DNA of 14,973 nt from JAUWQU01 sp964605095. GTDB taxonomy: Bacteria > Planctomycetota > Phycisphaerae > SM23-33. Numbering within the stretch: the stretch's first letter is position 1; every line of letters begins with the position of its first letter. The translations under genes and the position numbers were made by a program. The notes below the pieces were generated by a model. That model did no database searches. It saw only the letters and a list, made by a program, of their open reading frames with translations, and was not told the DNA's origin. This document shows, piece by piece, positions 1 through 5,858 of the stretch. The stretch lies in contig CAZSBS010000110.1 of the NCBI GenBank assembly GCA_964605095.1, positions 1 to 14,973 of the forward strand, read 5' to 3'.

Positions 1-15
1 CTCCCGTCAAGGGAG
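1..15. terminator. Short hairpin at the window edge, possible end of an upstream terminator
   Basis: CTCCC (1-5) pairs with GGGAG (11-15) around a 5-base loop, followed by AGGGG. The stem may extend upstream of the window, because the bases after it (AGGGG) would pair with CCCCT if that preceded base 1. No T-tract follows. It may be the tail of a terminator or of an intergenic repeat. The rest of 1-141 holds no gene that I can support. Confidence 0.2.
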
Positions 16-102
16 AGGGGTCACGCAGAGCACAGACACTCGATCAAGTTCCTGGCGCCTGAAGTCTGAAGCCTTTTGCTACTACATGTTGCCGTCTTCC
101 CG

Positions 103-108
103 TATAAT
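103..108 (+). promoter_or_regulatory. Candidate -10 box for the hydrolase-prenyltransferase pair
   Basis: A perfect TATAAT lies 33 bases upstream of the ATG at 142. No convincing -35 element is seen at 16-18 bases; TTGCTA at 76-81 would need a 21-base spacer. Transcription would begin near 115. That excludes the in-frame TTG at 76 as a start and supports the ATG at 142. Confidence 0.4.
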
Positions 109-141
109 TGTCTCATCATCAACAGGATAACAGGCAGGCAA

Positions 142-978
142 ATGAATATCATCGAGCCGCACATTCACATGTACTCGCGGACGACCGACGACTACCAGGC
201 GATGTACGCCGCGGGTATTCGCGTGGCCGTCGAGCCGTCGTTCTGGCTGGGCAGCGACCGCCACTATGCCGGGACGTTCTTCGACTACTTCCGGCTGATC
301 CTGGAGTTCGAGACCGTCCGGGCAAGGCGGTTCGGAATCGACCACTACTGCGCAGTCTCCTACAACCCCAAGGAGGCGGAAAACCGCAAGCTGGTCGATG
401 AAGTCCTGGCCGGGATGGGCGAGTACCTCGACCACGAACGATGCATCGCGGTGGGCGAGATCGGCTTCAATAACATAACCGACAACGAGGAATACGCCTT
501 CCGTCGCCAGCTCGAAATCGCGATGAGCAAGGACATGCAGGTGATCGTCCACCTGCCGCACCTTAACAAGCCCGAGGGCATCCGCCGCAGCCTGAAGGTG
601 ATCCGCGAGGTGGGCTTCCCCGAGAACCGCATCTACCTCGACCACAACACCGAGGACACGATGGCCCAGGCCCGCCAGTGCGACTGCTACCTCGGCCTGA
701 CCGTCTATCCGTACTCCAAGCTCACGCCGCGGCGCGTCAGCGCCATCGTCCGTCAGTACGGCGCGGAGAAGCTCATCGTTTCCGGCTCGGCCGACTGGGG
801 CGTGTCGGACCCGCTGGCGCTGGTGAAGGTGATAGATTTCCTCAAGGGCGACGGCCACGATGAGGCGACGATCCAGAAGCTCGTCCGCGCCACGGCCGAC
901 GAGTTCTACCGGCACAGCCCGCGGTGGAAGCCCGACTTTGACCTGACGCCCGTGGATGTCAGCACGTTCCAGCGCTAA
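142..978 (+). CDS. eboB: TatD-like metal-dependent hydrolase, EboB-like
   Basis: This 278-residue protein has the TIM-barrel metallohydrolase ligand set. It shows H7-x-H9 in PHIHMYS, E106 in VGEIGF, H137 in VIVHLPH, H168 in YLDHNT and D218 in SADWG. These match the two-metal site of the TatD/amidohydrolase group, so it is probably a functional hydrolase. The segments HIHMYSRTTDDY and SADWGVSDP are typical, in my memory, of the EboB branch rather than of TatD DNases. EboB belongs to the ebo cluster, which in cyanobacteria is linked to export of the scytonemin monomer to the periplasm and elsewhere to secondary metabolites. Its own substrate is not known. The start is ATG 142: an in-frame TTG at 76 lies upstream of the likely transcription start. 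The UbiA-like gene follows after 11 bases and is probably co-transcribed. Confidence 0.75.
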   Translation: MNIIEPHIHMYSRTTDDYQAMYAAGIRVAVEPSFWLGSDRHYAGTFFDYFRLILEFETVRARRFGIDHYCAVSYNPKEAENRKLVDEVLAGMGEYLDHERCIAVGEIGFNNITDNEEYAFRRQLEIAMSKDMQVIVHLPHLNKPEGIRRSLKVIREVGFPENRIYLDHNTEDTMAQARQCDCYLGLTVYPYSKLTPRRVSAIVRQYGAEKLIVSGSADWGVSDPLALVKVIDFLKGDGHDEATIQKLVRATADEFYRHSPRWKPDFDLTPVDVSTFQR

Positions 979-989
979 AGGCCAAGGCC

Positions 990-1994
990 ATGATCGAACC
1001 CCGGCAGGCAGAAGAGCCCCCTGAGCCGTCGGCTCTCGAAGAGCCTTTGCCGGCGGCTACCGTCAAAGGGCTGCGGGCATCCGGGCTATGGGCCTGGCTG
1101 CAACTGTTTCGCGTGCCCAACCTGCTTACCGTGCCAGGCGACGCGATAGCCGGTTTTCTGCTGGCCCAGTCGGCCGGGCTTTCGGCCAGCAAGCCCCATT
1201 TGCGGATGGCACTGGCGGCCGCGGTGAGCCTGCTGATCTACGCGGCCGGGCTGCTGTGGAACGACTGGTTCGACCTGCCCGAGGACCTTCGCGAGCGACC
1301 CAACCGCCCCCTGCCGAGCGGGCGAGTGCGCACGGGTCAGGTCGCGCTGGTCGCCAACGTGCTGGTCGCAGCGGCGATCGCCGTCGCAGCCGTCGCGGGC
1401 ACGACCACGCTATGGACGGCCGCCGTGCTGGGAGCGGTGGTGCTGGCGTACGACATGGCCCTGAAGCGCGTGCCTCTGATCGGCCCGCTGGCAATGGGGA
1501 GCTGCCGCGGCCTGAGCGTGCTGGTCGGCGCGGCGGCATTCGGGGCCGACGGACTGACGCGGGCACCGGTAATTGCCGCCGCCGCGGGAATCACCCTGTA
1601 CGTGGCGGCCGTGACCTGGCTGGCACGCGGCGAGACGCGGCAACGGGATGTGAGAATTCAGCGCTACGCGATCGCCGCGGCGTTCGTCGCGTGGCTGGCG
1701 GCGGTGGCGGCGACGCTGCTGGTTGCCGGGGCGGTCGAGTGGCAGTGGCACGCGGCAATGTTGCTGCTGGCGACCCTTGCGGGCCTGTGGCTGATCGGCT
1801 GCCTCGCAGCCCTCGGCCGGCAGCCCCGGCCGCAAACCGTGCAGCGGACCGTCGGCGGGCTCATTCGCGGGATAATCCTCGTTCAGGCTGCGCTGGTGCT
1901 CGTGGCGGGGTGGACAGGACTGACAATCGCTATTGCCCTGATGGCGTGTTTCCTGCTCAACCGCGTGCTGGGGAAGATCTTTTACGCGAGTTGA
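990..1994 (+). CDS. eboC: UbiA-family prenyltransferase, EboC-like
   Basis: This 334-residue polytopic membrane protein has the first UbiA aspartate-rich motif, NDWFDLPED (N91, D95, D99), followed by RERPNRPLPSGR, which is diagnostic of the superfamily. The second motif is reduced to YD-x(3)-KR (D155, K159, R160), as in several EboC/UbiA-like proteins. About eight hydrophobic helices follow a roughly 30-residue polar N-terminus. The family transfers a prenyl group from a polyprenyl diphosphate to an acceptor at the membrane; the acceptor here cannot be read from the sequence. The RVPNLLTVPGDAIAGF segment after the first helix and the EboB-like neighbour 11 bases upstream favour EboC. A menaquinone, heme or chlorophyll prenyltransferase is less likely, since no genes of those pathways are near. 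ATG 990 is preceded by only a weak purine stretch (AAGGCC). Confidence 0.75.
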   Translation: MIEPRQAEEPPEPSALEEPLPAATVKGLRASGLWAWLQLFRVPNLLTVPGDAIAGFLLAQSAGLSASKPHLRMALAAAVSLLIYAAGLLWNDWFDLPEDLRERPNRPLPSGRVRTGQVALVANVLVAAAIAVAAVAGTTTLWTAAVLGAVVLAYDMALKRVPLIGPLAMGSCRGLSVLVGAAAFGADGLTRAPVIAAAAGITLYVAAVTWLARGETRQRDVRIQRYAIAAAFVAWLAAVAATLLVAGAVEWQWHAAMLLLATLAGLWLIGCLAALGRQPRPQTVQRTVGGLIRGIILVQAALVLVAGWTGLTIAIALMACFLLNRVLGKIFYAS

Positions 1995-2018
1995 GCACGC
2001 ACGGGGGCAACCGGGACA

Positions 2019-2040
2019 CCCAGGGATTGCTATCCCTGGG
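2019..2040. terminator. Strong hairpin between convergent genes, probable bidirectional terminator
   Basis: CCCAGGGAT (2019-2027) pairs perfectly with ATCCCTGGG (2032-2040) around a TGCT loop. The stem is 9 bp, 25 bases after the prenyltransferase stop. No T-run follows, so it is either a non-canonical terminator or a mobile intergenic palindrome. Half of it (CCCTGGGCTTC) recurs at 2091-2103, which favours a repeat family. The site lies between converging transcription units (prenyltransferase and mreB). Confidence 0.45.
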
Positions 2041-2157
2041 CTTCAGAAGAAACTCAATCACCCGCGCGATTGCTACCCATTGAGGGCAAGTCCCTGGGCT
2101 TCCGCACCGCGGAGCAGATTACCGTTCTTGCTTCCTACTTCCCCTGCTTCTTGCTGT

Positions 2158-2206
2158 TTCTTACTTCCTACTTCCTACTTCTTACTTCCTACTTCTTACT
2201 TCCTAG
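2158..2206. repeat. Tandem array of a 14-base pyrimidine-rich unit
   Basis: The unit TTCTTACTTCCTAC occurs at 2158-2171 and 2179-2192, and with one final change at 2193-2206. A 7-base half-unit TTCCTAC lies at 2172-2178. Degenerate related sequence (CTTCCTACTTCCCC) precedes it from about 2131. On the minus strand it reads as GTAGGAAGTAAGAA repeats. The array touches the mreB reading frame: the mreB TAG stop (2205-2203) lies inside the last unit. Confidence 0.85.
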
Positions 2207-3255
2207 AAGTCGTCCTCATCGGACTCCATCGTGCCCTTCCACATCTCGAGGTTTTCGAGATACACGCCGGTTCCGCGGGCGACGCAGGTGAGGGGGTCGT
2301 CGGCGACGCGGACGTCCAATCCGGTGGCGTTGGCCAGGACGGTGTCGCATCCGCGGAGCAGCGCCCCGCCGCCGGCGAGAATTATGCCGTTGTCGACAAG
2401 GTCGGCGGAGAGTTCCGGCTCGGCTCGTTCGAGGGTGCGGGTGACGCAGTCGATGATAGCGCCAATGGGTTCCTTGAGGGCCTCGCGGACTTCCTCGGAC
2501 GAAATGACGGTCTTCCGCGGCAGGCCGGAGATCATGTCCCGCCCGCGGACTTCCATGGTCATTTCCTGTTCGAGCGGCGAGGCCGAGCCTATCCCGATCT
2601 TGATCCGCTCGGATGTCTGCTCGCCGATCATGAGGTTGTAGGTCCGCTTCATGTGGTTGACGATAGCCTCGTCCATGTCGTCGCCGGCAACGCGGATGGA
2701 CTCGCAGACGGAGATGTCCGCCAGTGACATGATGGCGACCTCGGTGGTCCCGCCGCCGATGTCGACGATCATGGACGCGGTGGCCTCCGTGATGGGCAGC
2801 CCGGCGCCGATGCCGGCGGCCATGGGCTCATCAACCAGGTAGACTCGTCGCGCCCCGGCCCGTTCGGCGGAGTTGAGAACCGCCCGTTTCTCGACGGCGG
2901 TTATGCCCGACGGGATCGCGATGACCACGCGGGGCTTGACGAGCGAGCGGCGCCGGTGAACCTTGCGGATGAAGTAGCCGAGCATGGCCTCGGTTATGTC
3001 GAAGTCGGCGATGACGCCGTCCTTCATCGGCCTGATTGCGCTGATGGAGCCGGGCGTCTTGCCGAGCATCTCCTTGGCGACCAGCCCGACGGCGTTGCCG
3101 TTCTGGAGCACGCGGTTGGTGCCGCGCTTTACAGCCACGACGGACGGCTCGTTGAGGACGATCCCCTGCCCGCGGACACAGACGAGAGTGTTGCAAGTGC
3201 CCAGATCGATCCCCATGTCTACGGAGAACAGTCCCAGTATGGGGTCGAAGATCAT
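2203..3255 (-). CDS. mreB: Rod shape-determining protein MreB
   Basis: This is a 350-residue bacterial actin homologue, the usual MreB length. It forms membrane-bound filaments that direct side-wall peptidoglycan synthesis. Actin-fold motifs are clear: the first phosphate loop DLGTCNT (17-23), IVLNEPSVVA, the second phosphate loop DIGGGTTEVA and the adenosine-binding LAGGGALLRG near the C-terminus. A Cys replaces the usual Ala in the first loop. The short hydrophobic N-terminus (MIFDPILGLFS) suits a membrane-binding segment, and the C-terminus is acidic (ESDEDDF). I chose ATG 3255 because AAGGGA lies 8 bases upstream and family alignment starts there; a GTG at 3312 would add 19 atypical residues. 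It is the last gene of a minus-strand group with a small membrane protein and a coiled-coil protein. Neither canonical mreC nor mreD is visible. Confidence 0.95.
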   Translation of the reverse strand: MIFDPILGLFSVDMGIDLGTCNTLVCVRGQGIVLNEPSVVAVKRGTNRVLQNGNAVGLVAKEMLGKTPGSISAIRPMKDGVIADFDITEAMLGYFIRKVHRRRSLVKPRVVIAIPSGITAVEKRAVLNSAERAGARRVYLVDEPMAAGIGAGLPITEATASMIVDIGGGTTEVAIMSLADISVCESIRVAGDDMDEAIVNHMKRTYNLMIGEQTSERIKIGIGSASPLEQEMTMEVRGRDMISGLPRKTVISSEEVREALKEPIGAIIDCVTRTLERAEPELSADLVDNGIILAGGGALLRGCDTVLANATGLDVRVADDPLTCVARGTGVYLENLEMWKGTMESDEDDF

Positions 3256-3333
3256 GGACGCAATCCCTTCGCTGCCTTGACGCACCAGTGCGTCTTCCCT
3301 GACGAACCACACTCCGGCCGGGGCGTCTCGCCG

Positions 3334-3537
3334 CTACCTGGGCAGCCTGGGCAGAGGCTCGAAGAACTGTCCGACGGTCATTCCATACCCGCCGGCATCG
3401 ACCGTCGCGGTGAGTTTCCAACTGCAAAACGCGATTGCCGTCGCCAATGCGATGATGGCGACTAGAAGTATAATCGCATAGACGTCCGGTTGGGCTTTTA
3501 CCTGGATGACCGGACCCTGTGAAGGTGTAGATGCCAT
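3334..3537 (-). CDS. Small single-pass membrane protein
   Basis: This 67-residue protein has a polar N-terminus of about 20 residues, one hydrophobic helix (roughly residues 21-40, AIILLVAIIALATAIAF) and a short tail with several Gly and Pro that ends in PLPRLPR. I do not recognise the family. GGGAG is 8 bases from ATG 3537; a TTG directly before it (3540) would be only 5 bases away, so ATG is preferred. It lies 12 bases after the coiled-coil gene and 78 bases before the mreB start, so it is almost certainly in the same transcript. By position it might be an MreD- or RodZ-like accessory, but it is far too small for MreD and has no RodZ helix-turn-helix. The role is inferred from context only. 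Confidence 0.7.
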   Translation of the reverse strand: MASTPSQGPVIQVKAQPDVYAIILLVAIIALATAIAFCSWKLTATVDAGGYGMTVGQFFEPLPRLPR

Positions 3538-3549
3538 CAACCGGTCTCC

Positions 3550-4389
3550 CTATTTCAGCAGGTCGTTAGTGACCTTGTCGCCAATAGCCGGATCCAACTG
3601 CTTGTCCACGATGGTGCCCGCGGCCTGGGCCTCGTCGGCCTCGTCAATGCGGAGGTATCCGACAAAGCTGGCGTTGCGGTAGATATACAGCTTCTGCCCT
3701 CGGGCGACGCCCTGAGCGACGCCGACGTTGATGCTGGCATGGTCGCCGCGCACGGCGGTGATCGTGGCAGTCACCTGGCCCTGGGGCACGGCGGCAATGG
3801 CGCCGGCGGCTCCGGCGGCCGCGCCGCCGACAGCCTGCTTCTCAAGCTCGGCGATCCGCTCGTCGCGGTCCTGAAGCTGCCGCTCCAGGGCGCGGACGAC
3901 GCGCTCGGCGCGCTCCCGCTTGCCAACCTCCTGGGTAAGCTCGGTAATGTTGCGCCCGATCTGCTCCTGAAGCGAAGCGGTCTTGACTCGCCCGTCGTCG
4001 AGCTGCTTGGCCAGAAGCTCGTTGCGCTTGCCCGCCGCGTCGACGTCCAACTGAAGCTTGGCAAGGCTCGTGCTGAGGGCCTGGTTCTGCTCGGTGAGCT
4101 GCCTCACCAGGATGCCCTCCGGGTTGGGCACCTTATCCTGCTCCAGTTTCGCGATCTGGGTCAGCAGCGTGCCCTTATCGCTCTTGAGAGCATTGATCTC
4201 TTCGGCCTGGCGATTTGTAAGGAGCTTCTGCGTGCGCACGGCCTGCTCGTTGAGTTGCGCCCGCATCATCTCCCGCTCGTAGTTCATACGCCAGTTTTGC
4301 GGCACAGTGGCCATGTTGATAAAAACGACGCTGGCTACGAGCACCAGGATCAACAAGACGACGGCGCATATCTTTGTCAGGATGTTCAA
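3550..4389 (-). CDS. Membrane-anchored coiled-coil protein with a C-terminal beta domain, MreC-like in plan
   Basis: This 279-residue protein has a transmembrane helix at 7-26, a long predicted coiled coil rich in Gln, Glu, Leu and Lys at about 35-185, an Ala/Gly linker at 187-201 and a small beta-type domain at 204-277. The last domain has the pattern TAVRGDHASINVGVAQGV followed by GQKLYIYR and ends in PAIGDKV. MreC has the same order (helix, coiled coil, beta domains) and about this length, and mreB follows in the same unit, so an MreC-like scaffold is plausible. The beta domain also resembles the FlgT C-terminal type, which is found behind coiled coils in other proteins, so true homology to MreC is not shown. 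The start is TTG 4389, fixed by AAGGAG 7 bases upstream; the next in-frame Met is inside the protein after the membrane helix. Confidence 0.75.
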   Translation of the reverse strand: MNILTKICAVVLLILVLVASVVFINMATVPQNWRMNYEREMMRAQLNEQAVRTQKLLTNRQAEEINALKSDKGTLLTQIAKLEQDKVPNPEGILVRQLTEQNQALSTSLAKLQLDVDAAGKRNELLAKQLDDGRVKTASLQEQIGRNITELTQEVGKRERAERVVRALERQLQDRDERIAELEKQAVGGAAAGAAGAIAAVPQGQVTATITAVRGDHASINVGVAQGVARGQKLYIYRNASFVGYLRIDEADEAQAAGTIVDKQLDPAIGDKVTNDLLK

Positions 4390-4425
4390 GCGAAGTCTCC
4401 TTCGGATAGAATCACGTCCATGTGA

Positions 4426-4500
4426 ACTTTACGTACCGTATTTCCTACACTTAACGCTCATCACTACGCTTACGTGGGACAACCGCTGCTCCACTTACGC
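4426..4500. repeat. Four degenerate ACTTWACG-like repeats in the leader of the coiled-coil/mreB operon
   Basis: Related octamers occur on the plus strand: ACTTTACG at 4426, ACTTAACG at 4449, GCTTACGT at 4468 and ACTTACGC at 4493. Spacing is 19-25 bases, near two helical turns. They lie between the candidate promoter and the TTG start at 4389, in the untranslated leader. They could be binding sites for a regulator or chance repeats. The match is imperfect. Confidence 0.25.
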
Positions 4501-4505
4501 AGGCG

Positions 4506-4533
4506 ATTGTATTTTTCGTGGTGCTCAAGTCAA
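4506..4533 (-). promoter_or_regulatory. Sigma70-like promoter for the coiled-coil/small membrane protein/mreB operon
   Basis: On the minus strand TTGACT (4533-4528) and TACAAT (4511-4506) are separated by 16 bases. Each box matches the consensus at 5 of 6 positions. Transcription would start near 4499, giving a leader of about 110 bases before the TTG at 4389. The stretch between the boxes ends in GAAAAA. A GCTTG-TTG-CAAGC palindrome (4547-4559) lies just upstream, right after the lipoprotein stop codon, and could end the preceding transcript. Confidence 0.6.
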
Positions 4534-4562
4534 GCAAATATTGCGAGCTTGTTGCAAGCACT

Positions 4563-5858
4563 TCAGTCTTTTCCTCCGGCGGAGCGAAGTTGGGGCCTGG
4601 TTGTGGGCCCTTCGGGCACCGGGCTGACCTCGGGCGCTACGGGCGCCAAGCGGACCTCGGGTACATCGCCGCCGGCCGGGACACTGGCCGGAACAGCCGG
4701 AGTAACCGGGCCAACTGGAACCTGCGGCGCGGCCGGCACAACGGCTGCCGGCGGGACCGCCGCCGGCGTGGTCAGGGGCTTATAGCCCTTGAGCAATCGC
4801 AGGATACTCGCCGCGGCCGCCACCCGGATTGGCCCTTCCTGGCCCTTCAGAACCGGGTGCAGGTCGTTGACGACCTTTTCGTCGCCGAACCACCCCACCG
4901 CGATGATCGCCAACAGCTTGAGAGAGTCGGCATCGCTGTCGGCGGCGCGGCGCGAAGCCTGTGCGGATTCCTTAAGCAGTTCGGCGGGCTCGCTCATGGC
5001 CCGCAGGCAATAGCTGAGCATGGCAGGGGCGCCAAAGCCCATCCTTGCCAGTTCGCCGGCCGACTTGACGCGAACGCGGGCCGGCTCGCGGGCCGCCGTG
5101 AGTTCCTTCAGCACGCGACTGGCTCGCTCGGAGCCCGTCCGGCCTATCGCCGTTATCGCCAGCAGCCGAAGGTCCAGAAAATAGCCCTTGGTGAATGCCT
5201 CGAGCACCTCGGCGCTTCGGCTGTCGCCGAGCATGGCCAGCGACTCGGTCAGTTGAATCTTGACGGCCTCCTCCCGCTCATTGCTCAGGACGCTGTTGAG
5301 CGGGCCGATGGCCGAAACTGCGCCCATCTTGCCCATCGCCATGGCCGCATCCATGCGCACCTCGGGCTGCTCGTCGAACAGCAGGGCGGCGAGTTCGCCG
5401 GTCTTGTCGTCATCGCCAAGCTCGTGAAGGGCGTAGATCAGCGCGCAAAAGACGCGCTTGTCGGGCTCCGCCAACTTCGGCTCGGCCTTGTTGTCCTGGA
5501 CCATCCTGCGGAGCGTCGGCAGGGCCGGGGCACACTTGGCGTCGCCAATGGCCATGGCGGATGCGAATCGCACGACCGGCGCAGGGTCGATCAAGCCCTG
5601 CTGGAATACCTCGCCGGCCTCGGCGCCCAAAGTGGTCGCCAGGGCCTCGACGGCGTTTGCCCTGGTCACGGGATCCCTGTCCTGGGCCGACTGGAGAAGC
5701 GTCGTCCTGGCGTCGAGATACGCCCGCGACGGCGAGACAGTCAGCGCTACCGGCACGTTGAAACCCATCCAGGCCGGGCCGTCGCATCCGGCCAGCAGCA
5801 GCGCGCCCGCCACTGCGATCATCGCGGATAACCCGCAAATCTGTTGCTTAAGTTTCAA
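4563..5858 (-). CDS. HEAT-repeat lipoprotein
   Basis: This 431-residue protein starts with a lipoprotein signal: a charged KLKQQ, a hydrophobic stretch and the lipobox LAGC with the lipidated C25. Asp at +2 would favour inner-membrane retention under the proteobacterial Lol rule, which may not hold here. Residues of about 50-360 are alpha-helical pairs of HEAT type (for example RANAVEALATTLG, PEVRMDAAMAMGKMG and LRLLAITAIGRTG). Such repeats form protein-binding solenoids. Residues 363-431 are Pro/Ala/Val-rich and probably disordered. The start is TTG 5858: it overlaps the lnt stop as TTGA, and GGAAGGA lies 8 bases upstream inside the lnt end. A longer reading to 5912 would place the signal peptide internally. 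Its partner protein is unknown. Coupling to lnt is notable because Lnt finishes lipoprotein acylation. Confidence 0.85.
   Translation of the reverse strand: MKLKQQICGLSAMIAVAGALLLAGCDGPAWMGFNVPVALTVSPSRAYLDARTTLLQSAQDRDPVTRANAVEALATTLGAEAGEVFQQGLIDPAPVVRFASAMAIGDAKCAPALPTLRRMVQDNKAEPKLAEPDKRVFCALIYALHELGDDDKTGELAALLFDEQPEVRMDAAMAMGKMGAVSAIGPLNSVLSNEREEAVKIQLTESLAMLGDSRSAEVLEAFTKGYFLDLRLLAITAIGRTGSERASRVLKELTAAREPARVRVKSAGELARMGFGAPAMLSYCLRAMSEPAELLKESAQASRRAADSDADSLKLLAIIAVGWFGDEKVVNDLHPVLKGQEGPIRVAAAASILRLLKGYKPLTTPAAVPPAAVVPAAPQVPVGPVTPAVPASVPAGGDVPEVRLAPVAPEVSPVPEGPTTRPQLRSAGGKD

Noticed and set aside
82..915. Minus-strand open frame of 277 codons
   Set aside because: It is antisense to the EboB-like hydrolase, which keeps all six metal ligands. 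The product has no fold-like pattern.
2126..2206. Repeats considered as a CRISPR array
   Set aside because: Units are 14 bases and directly adjacent, without unique spacers. This is a simple tandem repeat.
3256..3312. Upstream GTG start for MreB
   Set aside because: It adds 19 residues not typical of MreB, while ATG 3255 has a good ribosome binding site and the expected N-terminus.
4518..5831. Plus-strand open frame of 437 codons
   Set aside because: It is antisense to the HEAT lipoprotein and begins in the promoter of the coiled-coil gene. The composition is Arg/Gly/His-rich without domain pattern.
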